From: an uncultured Ruegeria sp.
GTDB lineage: Bacteria > Pseudomonadota > Alphaproteobacteria > Rhodobacterales > Rhodobacteraceae
Direction: 5' to 3'
Length of the DNA: 64,000 nucleotides
Assembly (NCBI RefSeq): GCF_947497005.1
Contig: NZ_CANMFF010000001.1
Span: 372,001-436,000, forward strand
Part shown: piece after piece, positions 52,845 through 61,350 of the stretch
Layout: each line of letters opens with the position of its first letter
Position numbering within the stretch: the stretch's first letter is position 1
The notes under the pieces: model-generated
The model's input: only the letters and a program-made list of their open reading frames with translations
The model's database searches: none
What the model was told of the DNA's origin: nothing
Made by a program: the position numbers and the translations under genes

Positions 52845-53702
52845 TTGGACCTGCTTATTAACGTTGGCCTGCCGGTTTCGCTGGCCATTATCATGTTGTC
52901 TCTGGGTATCGGGTTGGAGACCGCTGATTTCCGCCGTGTCCTGAGCCGACAACGCGCCTTTGCCATCGGGGCCGTTAGCCAAGTCGCTCTTTTGCCGATT
53001 GCTGCCTTCGTGACGGTAAAGCTTTTTGCGTTACCGCCTGAAATCGCAGTTGGTTTCATGCTGCTCAGCTTTTGCCCCGGCGGCGTGACCAGCAACATTC
53101 TTTCAAAGCTCGCCAGAGCCGATGTGGCGCTGTCGGTCAGCCTGACCGCGGTGATCAGCCTGCTGTCGATGATAACAGTTCCGATCCTGGCCGCGTGGTC
53201 GATCGGGCATTTCATGGGCGCAGAGGCACCCGAGGTATCGATCACCGGGCTGGCTATTGCTCTGTTCCTGATCACCACGTTACCGGTTGCGGTTGGCGTC
53301 GGAATTCGCAACTTTGCAAGAGGGTTTGCAAACCGCATCGAAGCCGGGCTGTCGACCCTCGCAACGGCTCTTTTTGTTTTGATTGTTGTCGCCGCGCTGG
53401 CCGCCAACTGGAAACTGTTTGTCGACAACCTCGGCATCATGGGCGCGGGTCTGATCTCGTTAAACGTGGCTTTGCTGTTGATCGGTCTTGGGCTGGCGCG
53501 CGCCGCAAACCTGTCGTGGAACGAGTGTAAGACCGTTTCCATCGAAACGGGAATTCAGAACTCCACACTGGGCATTACACTTGCCGCCCTGATCACAAAC
53601 ACTGACAGTGGGTTAAGCCCGCTGGCCCTGCCCTCGGCCGTCTATGGCATAACGATGTACGCCGTGGTTCTGCCGTTTCTTGTCTGGTTCCGCCGCCGCT
53701 GA
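52845..53702 (+). CDS. Bile acid:sodium symporter (BASS) family protein
   Basis: A 285-residue inner-membrane protein with nine or ten helices. 'LPVSLAIIMLSLGIGLETADF' region at the start, 'GFMLLSFCPGGVTSNILSKLARADVALSVSLTA' region near residues 68-100 (the crossing motif with Gly-Gly-x-x-Ser-Asn), and 'SIETGIQNSTLGITLAALI' region near residue 230 are the BASS signatures. The start is placed at TTG 52845, because GGGAGGAG ends 6 bp upstream; a TTG at 52839 would have no spacing. Natural substrates in bacteria are organic anions such as pantoate or taurine-like compounds; not known here. Confidence 0.86.
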   Translation: MDLLINVGLPVSLAIIMLSLGIGLETADFRRVLSRQRAFAIGAVSQVALLPIAAFVTVKLFALPPEIAVGFMLLSFCPGGVTSNILSKLARADVALSVSLTAVISLLSMITVPILAAWSIGHFMGAEAPEVSITGLAIALFLITTLPVAVGVGIRNFARGFANRIEAGLSTLATALFVLIVVAALAANWKLFVDNLGIMGAGLISLNVALLLIGLGLARAANLSWNECKTVSIETGIQNSTLGITLAALITNTDSGLSPLALPSAVYGITMYAVVLPFLVWFRRR

Positions 53703-53713
53703 AAGGACAGCTT

Positions 53714-55375
53714 ATGACGAATAACACTGCAGATGCGATTATCGTCGGAGCTGGCCTTGCCGGTTTGTCGGCCGCGGCAGAACTGAGTGACCGGGGCAAG
53801 AAGGTGATCATCGTCGATCAGGAACCCGAGAGTTTTCTGGGCGGTCAGGCCTTCTGGAGCCTGGGTGGCCTGTTCATGGTCAACACGCCGGAACAACGCC
53901 GTATGGGTATCCGGGACAGCCGCGATCTGGCGCTGCGCGACTGGATGGGCAGCGCGCAGTTTGATCGTGAGGAAGATAGCTGGCCTCGTAAATGGGCCGA
54001 GGCCTATATCGAATTTGCCGCTGGCGAAATGCGCCCCTGGTTACATCAGATGGGCCTGCGTTGGTTTCCGGTGGTGGGCTGGGCCGAGCGTGGCGGGTCC
54101 TATGCGGATGGGCATGGCAATTCGGTCCCGCGCTTTCACATCACATGGGGCACCGGCCCCGGTGTGCTGGAACATTTTATTCGCCGCGTCCGGGACCATG
54201 TCAGCGCCGGACTGATCCAGATGAAATTCCGCCATCAGGTCAGCCATATCATCATGCAAAACGGCACCACCAAAGGCGTCTCAGGCGAGGTGCTGGCCAA
54301 TGATACCGCCCAACGCGGCGGCAAAACCAACCGCGACGAAGTGGGTGAGTTCGAGGTTTACGCGCCTTCTGTCATCGTCACCTCTGGTGGAATTGGCGGC
54401 AACTTTGAAATGGTACGGCAGAGCTGGCCCAAGGATCGTCTGGGGGACCCGCCAAAGGATATGGTGGCAGGCGTGCCCTTTCACGTCGATGGTCGCATGA
54501 TTGCAATCAGTGAAAAGGCAGGTGGCCATGTCATCAATGGCGACCGCATGTGGCATTACACCGAAGGCGTGCGTAACTGGGATCCGATCTGGCCCGCCCA
54601 TGGCATTCGCATCCTGCCCGGCCCCAGCTCGATGTGGTTCGACGCCAAGGGCAATCGTCTGGAACCACCCTGCCTGCCGGGGTTCGATACGCTGGGGACA
54701 CTGCGTGAAATCCTGAAAACCGGATATGAATTCAGCTGGTTTGTCCTGACCCAGAAGGTGATCAAGAAGGAGTTCGCCTTGTCCGGATCTGAACAGAACC
54801 CCGACTTCACTTCAGGCAGTTGGAAAGAGGTTATCCGTCAACGCATCCTGTCAGGATCCAAGGCAACTGCCCCGGTCGAGGCGTTCAAGGATAAGGGTGA
54901 GGATTTTGTCGTTGCCAACACATTGACTGAATTGGTCAACGGCATGAACCATCTGGGCGGGGGTCTGATAGACGAGGCCCATTTGCGCGCTCAGATCGAA
55001 GCGCGTGACTCTCAGGTCGACAACCCTTTCTCGAAAGACGCGCAGATGATGGCGATCCTTGCAGCGCGCAATTATCGTGGAGACAAGCTGATCCGCACCG
55101 CCAAACCGCACAAGTTCCTGGATCCGTCCAACGGCCCGTTGATCGCGGTCAAGCTGCATGTACTGACACGCAAGACGTTGGGTGGTCTGCAGACCAATCT
55201 GGACAGTCAGATGATCGGAGTGGATGGGCAGGTAGTCCCCGGCCTGTTCGCAGCAGGCGAAGTCGCCGGGTTCGGCGGCGGCGGCTATCATGGATATAAC
55301 GCGCTGGAGGGAACGTTCCTGGGCGGCTGCATCTTTTCAGGTCGCAACGCCGGGCGATCCAGGGCCGTCGCCTGA
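53714..55375 (+). CDS. FAD-binding dehydrogenase, fumarate reductase/KsdD-like
   Basis: A 553-residue flavoprotein. 'DAIIVGAGLAGLSAAAELSD' (residues 8-27) is the FAD-binding start and 'VIIVDQEPESFLGGQAFWSLGGLFMV' region follows. 'PSVIVTSGGIGGNFEMVRQSWP' region (about residue 217) and 'GLFAAGEVAGFGGGGYHGYNALEGTFLGGCIFSG' region (from about residue 513) close the FAD site. It belongs to the FAD-binding dehydrogenase group related to 3-ketosteroid dehydrogenases and fumarate reductases; the substrate is unknown. It starts 12 bp after the BASS symporter stop, so transporter and enzyme are probably a functional pair. Confidence 0.88.
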   Translation: MTNNTADAIIVGAGLAGLSAAAELSDRGKKVIIVDQEPESFLGGQAFWSLGGLFMVNTPEQRRMGIRDSRDLALRDWMGSAQFDREEDSWPRKWAEAYIEFAAGEMRPWLHQMGLRWFPVVGWAERGGSYADGHGNSVPRFHITWGTGPGVLEHFIRRVRDHVSAGLIQMKFRHQVSHIIMQNGTTKGVSGEVLANDTAQRGGKTNRDEVGEFEVYAPSVIVTSGGIGGNFEMVRQSWPKDRLGDPPKDMVAGVPFHVDGRMIAISEKAGGHVINGDRMWHYTEGVRNWDPIWPAHGIRILPGPSSMWFDAKGNRLEPPCLPGFDTLGTLREILKTGYEFSWFVLTQKVIKKEFALSGSEQNPDFTSGSWKEVIRQRILSGSKATAPVEAFKDKGEDFVVANTLTELVNGMNHLGGGLIDEAHLRAQIEARDSQVDNPFSKDAQMMAILAARNYRGDKLIRTAKPHKFLDPSNGPLIAVKLHVLTRKTLGGLQTNLDSQMIGVDGQVVPGLFAAGEVAGFGGGGYHGYNALEGTFLGGCIFSGRNAGRSRAVA

Positions 55376-55388
55376 CGTCCTAACCTGG

Positions 55389-56126
55389 TTATTTGCGCAC
55401 CAGTTTGATCACAGGCTCGCCCTGAGCATCCAAAAGAGCCAGTGCGTTGCCTTGCATTGCGAAGGTCGTGACGCTTTGCATCGCTTTCAGAAACTGCCGC
55501 TCGACCTCGTCCATCGGAGGCGGGCACGCCATGAGCGTTGCGGCCATATTGTCCGGAAACTCGATCCGGTTGGCAGAAATCTCTGCCTGACCACTGAATC
55601 GGTTGCAGCCGCCATTGCCCGAAAATGCACCGCCTTGCCCAAAGGTAAGCTCGGGGCGCTTTTCAACTTCTATCGGCGCACCATTGAGACCTGACGCGAC
55701 CCATTCAGTGTTTTCCAGCATCGCTGCCTCCTGCTGTTGAACCTGTATCATCAGCAATTCAGCAGCATTCTCTGCCTCATTTTTCAGAACCGGATACACT
55801 GTGTCAGTTGTGAACAGCAGCTTTTGCCCCTGCGTCACCGAGGCGCGCATGGCATAGCTGTGCCCATCCTTGATCAACGCATCATCATAGGTCAGTTCAA
55901 ACTGCGCCGGCACCCCGTTCAACGCGTATCGCTGCGCGGCAAGCGTCACGGCCGGAGCATCCGCCAGAGAGACATCCTGCAGCTCGACAAAAAGGGTTGC
56001 TTCGGGTGGAAGGGCAATACGCTCTCGATAGGTTGCGCTCCCTTCAACTGTCCCAGCAATCGCGACACCGCCCATCACGGTTGCAAATGCTGCTCCTGTA
56101 AATGTGGCGCGGCTTGTCATCAGCAT
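55389..56126 (-). CDS. Exported YbaY-META two-domain protein
   Basis: A 245-residue exported protein. The signal peptide region is residues 1-24. Residues about 25-115 are a YbaY-like beta domain ('VEGSATYRERIALPPEATLF' region, 'YDDALIKDGHSYAMRASVT' region) and residues about 133-245 a META domain ('EWVASGLNGAPIEV', 'FSGNGGCNRFSGQAEI' with the conserved G-C-N-R-F, 'AATLMACPPPMDEVERQFL'), as in HslJ. It probably acts in the envelope or in stress resistance. The ATG at 56126 follows AAAGGGG. TTTGCAAA just upstream resembles the ScfR motif (see findings). Confidence 0.85.
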   Translation of the reverse strand: MLMTSRATFTGAAFATVMGGVAIAGTVEGSATYRERIALPPEATLFVELQDVSLADAPAVTLAAQRYALNGVPAQFELTYDDALIKDGHSYAMRASVTQGQKLLFTTDTVYPVLKNEAENAAELLMIQVQQQEAAMLENTEWVASGLNGAPIEVEKRPELTFGQGGAFSGNGGCNRFSGQAEISANRIEFPDNMAATLMACPPPMDEVERQFLKAMQSVTTFAMQGNALALLDAQGEPVIKLVRK

Positions 56127-56221
56127 GGCAAATCCCCTTTGCAAATCACATTCACAAAAGATTGTGTGTCATCCAGTATTTACAAGCCTGCCGCGAGCAA
56201 AGCGGCAATTCTGCGCCGATT

Positions 56222-58000
56222 TTATATCGGCCAGATCAACGGGATAAGCAGGGACGCCAATAATCCGACCGTCAGGTTAAGCGGAACGCCCACCTTCATG
56301 AAGTCGGTGAATCTGTAACCACCTGGGCCATAGACCATCATGTTGGTCTGGTACCCGATCGGTGTTGCAAAGGATGCTGAGGCCGCCACCATGACCGCGA
56401 CCACCAACGGACGTGGATCTATTCCAACGGCTTGCGCCAAACCGATGGCAATTGGGGTGACCACAACCGCGACCGCATTGTTGGAAACCAATTCGGTCAG
56501 CACCGAGGTCAACAGGTAAATCGCCCAGATTATCAGGAAAGGCGGCAAGGTGCTAAGCCCCGGCGCTATGGCCTCGACGATCAGAGAGACTGCGCCGGAA
56601 CTGTTCAGCGCTGCACCTATGGCCAGCATCGCAAAGATCAGCGCCAGCAGCCGACCTTCAACAAAGGAAAATGCCTCATCCGCATCAATGCAGCGGGTCG
56701 TTAGAACTATGGCGACGGCCACAATCGACAACAGCAAGATCGGTGCGACCCCCAGTGCGGCAAGGGCGACAATCCCGATCAGCGCGCCAATAGCAATCGG
56801 TGCATGGCTGCGACGGAAGGCGCGAGCCGATGGCTGGGTAACATCCACCATGTCCATTTCAGCTGCGAGCCGCTGAATATCCGCCGGGGCACCTTCCAAC
56901 AACAGTGTATCACCAACCCGGACCACCAGATTATCCAGCTGGCGACCGATATTCTGATTGCGGCGGTGGACCGCCAGCACATAAACGCCATATCGGCGCC
57001 GCAGGCGCAGCATGCCCAGAGACCGCCCTACCATCCGGCATCCCGGTGTGATCAACACCTCGACCGTCTTTGTTTCAACTGCGGAAACCTGATCCACGCG
57101 CTTGAGCTCTTTGTTACTCTGAAGGCTCAGAAGTTCGGTCATTTCAGTCCGCAAAACCACACGGTCGCCAAGCTTCAGTTCAACTCCCTTGAGGTTACGA
57201 CGCAAAGACTCGTCCCCACGGACCACGTCGATCAGACGTACTCCGGGGCGTTTGAACAGTTGAACACCGGTCACTTCGCGCCCGATCAGGTTACTGTCCG
57301 GTGGAATGACCGCCTCGGTGAAGAACTTCATCTTCGACCGGTCGCTGAGCAGCGACGCCATGCTGTCTCGCTCGGGCAACAACTTGGGCGCAATGAAACG
57401 TAGATAGATCATGCCGTAGATCACCAGCGCGATCCCCAGTGGCGTGACTTCGAAAATCGTGAAGGCTTTCATCCCCTGCGCACGGGCCACACCATCCACC
57501 AGCAGGTTGGTCGATGTGCCGATCAGCGTCAGCGTGCCGCCGAGAATGGCTGCATAGCTCAGCGGGATCAGCAGTTTTGAGGCAGGCACGTTCAATGTGC
57601 GGGCAATTTGCACAAAGACCGGGATCATGACCACGACAACCGGCGTGTTCGACACGACTGCCGATGCCAGCACGACAAACCCCATGAGCAAACCGATAGC
57701 GATACGAGGATTGACCTGTGCCTGTTTTTGAGCCGTCGACGTAAATGCGTCCAATGCCCCAGTCCGGACCAAGGCCCCCATGATGATGAACATCGCGCCA
57801 ATCGTCCAAGGCGCGGGGTTGGACAGAACCGCCAACGCGCTCTGATAGGGCAGGATGCCTGTGACAAGCATCAAGGAGACGCCACCAATGGCCACCACTT
57901 CAGTCGGATAAACCTCGCGCAGAAACATGACGAACATGCCCGCAACGATGAGCAGCGCCAGAACTGCGCTACCCGTGTCTGTCAGTGAAAGGAAGTTCAT
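56222..58000 (-). CDS. SLC13 family permease with TrkA-C domains (second copy)
   Basis: A 592-residue membrane protein of the same build as the permease at 50248: membrane half, two TrkA-C domains (residues about 215-400), membrane half. 'SKLLIPLSYAAILGGTLTLIGTSTNLLVDG' region carries the LIGTSTN loop, and the second half has 'ASFATPIGYQTNMMVYGPGGYR'. It differs in many details, so it is a paralogue and not a recent duplicate. The start at 58000 (MNFLSL) is chosen; no strong SD is seen. It may move another anion. It is convergent with the FAD dehydrogenase cluster, with the META-domain gene between. Confidence 0.87.
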   Translation of the reverse strand: MNFLSLTDTGSAVLALLIVAGMFVMFLREVYPTEVVAIGGVSLMLVTGILPYQSALAVLSNPAPWTIGAMFIIMGALVRTGALDAFTSTAQKQAQVNPRIAIGLLMGFVVLASAVVSNTPVVVVMIPVFVQIARTLNVPASKLLIPLSYAAILGGTLTLIGTSTNLLVDGVARAQGMKAFTIFEVTPLGIALVIYGMIYLRFIAPKLLPERDSMASLLSDRSKMKFFTEAVIPPDSNLIGREVTGVQLFKRPGVRLIDVVRGDESLRRNLKGVELKLGDRVVLRTEMTELLSLQSNKELKRVDQVSAVETKTVEVLITPGCRMVGRSLGMLRLRRRYGVYVLAVHRRNQNIGRQLDNLVVRVGDTLLLEGAPADIQRLAAEMDMVDVTQPSARAFRRSHAPIAIGALIGIVALAALGVAPILLLSIVAVAIVLTTRCIDADEAFSFVEGRLLALIFAMLAIGAALNSSGAVSLIVEAIAPGLSTLPPFLIIWAIYLLTSVLTELVSNNAVAVVVTPIAIGLAQAVGIDPRPLVVAVMVAASASFATPIGYQTNMMVYGPGGYRFTDFMKVGVPLNLTVGLLASLLIPLIWPI

Positions 58001-58087
58001 TCGTGGTATTCTGTCCGAACCCGGGCCCAAGCGCCTGATGACATGCAGTTTCACGCATTGCGCGCAGCAGAGCAAGCCTGACGTTGA

Positions 58088-58903
58088 TTATTCGAATCCG
58101 GCTTGTTCCAGACATCCCCCGACGCGCACCATACGCACAGATTTCGCCTGACCATTGCGGTCATCCGTTTCCACGAACACGCCGCTCAGCGTGGCTTCGC
58201 CGTTTGCTGGGGTAAACCGCGCCTTGGGCATACCGGTGATGAACCGGCGCATGGGCTCCTGCTTGTCCATGCCGATGACCGAGTCATAATCTCCGCACAT
58301 GCCCGCATCTGTCAGATACGCGGTGCCACCCGGCAAAATTTGGGAATCCGCCGTTGGCACATGGGTGTGTGTCCCGACCACAAGGCTGGCGCGTTTGTCG
58401 CAATAATGGCCCATCGCCATCTTCTCGGACGTCGCTTCGCAATGCATGTCCACGATGATGGCTTGTGCCTGTCCGCCCCTCGGATGTGATTTCAGGATCG
58501 GTTCGATGGCCGAGAACGGGTCATCGAAAGGCCGTTTCATGAAAACCTGCCCAAGCACCTGTACCACCAGAACCTTGCGTCCCCCCGGTGCAGTGAACAG
58601 CCGATGCCCTCGCCCCGGTGCGCCTTTGGCAAAGTTCACCGGGCGCACGATACGTTGTTCTTTTTCGATGTATTGCAACATGTCTTTCTGGTCGAACGCA
58701 TGATCGCCCAGCGTCAGGCAATCGGCCCCGGCATCCAGAAGCAATTTGGCGTGATCGCCGCTCAATCCCATGCCGTTCGACGCGTTTTCACCGTTGACCA
58801 CAACGAAATCCAGTCGCCATTCGTCGCGAAGGCGCGGCAAATGTTGCTGAACCGCCGCGCGCCCCGCGCGCCCCATGACATCACCAAGAAACAAAATCCT
58901 CAT
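58088..58903 (-). CDS. YmdB-type metallophosphoesterase (TIGR00282 family)
   Basis: A 271-residue enzyme. The binuclear metal motifs are 'MRILFLGDVMGRAGRAAVQQ' (Asp8, residues 1-20), 'FVVVNGENASNGMGLS' (Asn-Gly-Glu-Asn), 'LTLGDHAFDQKDML' and 'IIVDMHCEATSEKMAMG' region with 'VVGTHTHVPTADSQILPGGTAYLTDAGMCG' region near residues 176-206. In Bacillus YmdB acts on 2',3'- or 3',5'-cyclic nucleotides. No signal peptide, so cytoplasmic. The ATG at 58903 starts the conserved N-terminus; a much longer frame to 59080 has no family sequence. Confidence 0.92.
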   Translation of the reverse strand: MRILFLGDVMGRAGRAAVQQHLPRLRDEWRLDFVVVNGENASNGMGLSGDHAKLLLDAGADCLTLGDHAFDQKDMLQYIEKEQRIVRPVNFAKGAPGRGHRLFTAPGGRKVLVVQVLGQVFMKRPFDDPFSAIEPILKSHPRGGQAQAIIVDMHCEATSEKMAMGHYCDKRASLVVGTHTHVPTADSQILPGGTAYLTDAGMCGDYDSVIGMDKQEPMRRFITGMPKARFTPANGEATLSGVFVETDDRNGQAKSVRMVRVGGCLEQAGFE

Positions 58904-59034
58904 GATCCGGGTCGTAGGGGCTGTGCAGGGCAATAACAAGGCGGAACCGTGAAATTTGCGTCCGGTTTCGGGCTTGAATTCACATGCGACCGTGGCAATG
59001 TTCTGCCAAACTTTACAGACAGAAGGAATTTTAC

Positions 59035-59262
59035 GTGAAATCCATAGCAGCTTTGACTTTTGGCCTTGTGGCCGCCTCAAGCGTCATGGCGGCAGGCACA
59101 AAAACATCCATGCCCAACCCTGCCGCGACCTTTTGCATCGAAAATGATGGCACTTATCAACTTCGGAAAAACGAAGACGGAAGCGTTTTCGGCGTCTGCA
59201 TCCTGAAAGACGGCACCGAAGTGGATGCCTGGGACTATTTGCGCAGCCACTTTCAGCAGTAA
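59035..59262 (+). CDS. Small exported DUF333-like protein
   Basis: A 75-residue protein with a signal peptide (VKSIAALTFGLVAASSVMA). The mature part 'PNPAATFCIENDGTYQLRKN' and 'GSVFGVCILKDGTEVDAWDY' region matches DUF333, which often has two Cys in this arrangement; the family is sometimes called putative haemolysin without proof. The start is GTG at 59035 with AAGGA 8 bp upstream; a frame to 58984 exists but has no SD. Function unknown. Confidence 0.85.
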   Translation: MKSIAALTFGLVAASSVMAAGTKTSMPNPAATFCIENDGTYQLRKNEDGSVFGVCILKDGTEVDAWDYLRSHFQQ

Positions 59263-59265
59263 GAC

Positions 59266-59823
59266 CTAAAAAGAAAGCACCCGGCTTTCCGTGATGACCA
59301 TATCCAAGGGCTGATCGGTCGGTTCCAACGGCAGGTTCTCGGCCTCTTGCGCGTCGAACGCGAAGCCGATTGCCAGTGTTGGGCGTTTCGCTCTCAATCC
59401 TTCCAGCGTGCGGTCATAAAACCCGCCGCCATAACCCAGACGCCCGCCGTGGGGATCAAACGCCACCAGTGGGACGACCAGGATTTCAGGTTCAAAAAAG
59501 TCGTCAACCTTCGGTACTTTCGCGCCAAACGGACCATCCTTCAGCGGGCCTTCGGGTGTCCAGCGAGAGAATTTCAACGGCTGACCGGCCGCCTGAATGA
59601 CAGGCACGCCCACTGGGCCATAAGCCGAAGCCTCGGCCATGGCAGGCAAAGGGTCGATCTCGGTCCGGATTGGCATATAGCCTGACATGGGCACACCGCG
59701 ATGACCTGCCAGAACTTCGGACAGGCGTCCGGCTGCACCCGGCATGCGCGTGTCAAACGCAGCCTTACGGCGCGCAAAAGCCGCTTTTCGCGCAGCGGCC
59801 TTTATTTTGGTCAGATCGGTCAC
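59266..59823 (-). CDS. fthC: 5-formyltetrahydrofolate cyclo-ligase
   Basis: A 185-residue enzyme that converts 5-formyl-THF to 5,10-methenyl-THF using ATP. 'ARKAAFARRKAAFDTRMPG' region forms the basic start. 'EILVVPLVAFDPHGGRLGYGGGFYDRTLE' region (residues about 112-140) is the main signature, with the GYGGGFYDR nucleotide motif, and 'IGFAFDAQEAENLPLEPTDQPLD' region follows. The gene overlaps mgtE by 4 bp (ATGA), so it is coupled to it. Confidence 0.93.
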   Translation of the reverse strand: MTDLTKIKAAARKAAFARRKAAFDTRMPGAAGRLSEVLAGHRGVPMSGYMPIRTEIDPLPAMAEASAYGPVGVPVIQAAGQPLKFSRWTPEGPLKDGPFGAKVPKVDDFFEPEILVVPLVAFDPHGGRLGYGGGFYDRTLEGLRAKRPTLAIGFAFDAQEAENLPLEPTDQPLDMVITESRVLSF

Positions 59824-61214
59824 AATAGCACCACGCTGGCAAGCCCAAGAAAGATAAAGAACCCCATGACATCCGTTGTGGTTGTCACAAAGGTTCCTGA
59901 AGCCAGCGCCGGGTCAACCCCCAGACGGTCAAGCACCACCGGTACTACCGTACCGGCAAAGCCAGCGATGATCATGTTCACGACCAAGGCTGAACCGATC
60001 ACGACACCCAGCCAAGGTGAATCGAACCACAGCATCCCTACAGTCCCCAGCACGATGGCAAAACAGAGCCCGTTCAGCATGCCCACCAACAATTCTCGCC
60101 GAATAACGCGCATCACGTTTGCATTGGTCAGGTCGCGTGTCGCCAGCGCGCGCACCGCCACAGTCAGCGACTGTGTTCCTGCATTACCGCCCATCGACGC
60201 AACAATCGGCATCAGAATGGCCAAAGCGACCAGTTGATCAATCGCCGCTTCAAACTGCGAAATCACCAGCGAAGCACAGATCGACGTGCACAGGTTCACC
60301 GCCAGCCACGGCAGACGTCGGCGACTGGTGGCGGCCACACTATCGGACAAAGAACTTTCATCGCTCACACCGGCCAGGCGCAGGATATCTTCTTCGTGCT
60401 CTTCGTCCAGAACCACCATCGCATCATCGATGGTAATGACACCGACCAGACGCCCATCCGCGTCCACCACCGGGGCCGAGATCAGGTGGTACTGGTTGAA
60501 GGCATAAGCTACGTCTTCCTCGTCCTGATCGACAGGGATAATGTGAAACTCTTCCTCCGCCAAATCGAGCAGCGGCACCTCACGCCGTGTCGCCATCAGC
60601 TTGCCCAAGGTCACCTGTGCCACCGGTTTCAGGCGCGGGTCGACCAGAACAATGTGATAGAACTGTTCGGGCAAATCATCATTGGCACGCATGAAATCAA
60701 TGGCTTGTCCTACGGTCCAGTGGTCGGGCGCCATGACGATTTCGCGCTGCATAAGACGACCGGCCGAGTTCTCGGGGTAGGACAGCGCCTGCTCGGCTGC
60801 GATCCGCTCGGAATCCTCCAACGCGTCCAGGATGGTTTCCTGCTGTGGTTCCTCAAGATCTTCCAACAGGTCAACGACGTCGTCGCTATCCATATCGCGC
60901 ACGGCATCCGCCAGAACGTCCGGCTTCAGGACAGAGATCACCTCTTCGCGAAGCGCTTCATCCAGTTCAGACAGGATATCGCCGTCAAATTCCTTGTCGT
61001 ACAGGCGGATCAGGCGGGAACGATCAAACGGGTTGATCTGCTCGAGAAGGTCAGCAATGTCGGCGGAGTGCAGCGGCTCCATCAGCTCAATCAGCTTATC
61101 GCGGTCGTCGATATCCACCGCGTAGAGGATCGCCGCCACAGCCTTGGGATCGAGCGCATAGACATCCTCATCCCGGGGCTGATCGTGTCCGGCTTCGTCA
61201 ATGCCTGTCGTCAT
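59820..61214 (-). CDS. mgtE: Magnesium transporter MgtE
   Basis: A 464-residue Mg2+ channel. The N-terminal superhelical N domain spans residues about 20-140 ('LEQINPFDRSRLIRLYDKEF' region, 'LEDLEEPQQETILDALEDSE' region), the CBS pair residues about 145-265 ('LLDLAEEEFHIIPVDQDEED' region, 'VVDADGRLVGVITIDDAMVV' region) and five membrane helices residues about 295-464, with 'LAILMPIVASMGGNAGTQSLTVAVRALA' region, the ion-path segment containing the conserved Gly-Gly-Asn-Ala-Gly. It is followed by fthC with a 4-bp overlap and is divergent from guaD. Confidence 0.95.
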   Translation of the reverse strand: MTTGIDEAGHDQPRDEDVYALDPKAVAAILYAVDIDDRDKLIELMEPLHSADIADLLEQINPFDRSRLIRLYDKEFDGDILSELDEALREEVISVLKPDVLADAVRDMDSDDVVDLLEDLEEPQQETILDALEDSERIAAEQALSYPENSAGRLMQREIVMAPDHWTVGQAIDFMRANDDLPEQFYHIVLVDPRLKPVAQVTLGKLMATRREVPLLDLAEEEFHIIPVDQDEEDVAYAFNQYHLISAPVVDADGRLVGVITIDDAMVVLDEEHEEDILRLAGVSDESSLSDSVAATSRRRLPWLAVNLCTSICASLVISQFEAAIDQLVALAILMPIVASMGGNAGTQSLTVAVRALATRDLTNANVMRVIRRELLVGMLNGLCFAIVLGTVGMLWFDSPWLGVVIGSALVVNMIIAGFAGTVVPVVLDRLGVDPALASGTFVTTTTDVMGFFIFLGLASVVLL

Positions 61215-61350
61215 GCGTTGCCCCTTTTTAGCGATTGGTCTCTAAATAGAAGAAGCAGCTACCGGAAAACAATGACAATGCGCCGATTTACCCACTTCTT
61301 TCGTCCGCCTATGCTGATGCCCGGTTCCAAACAGGTGGAGAACAGGTCAG

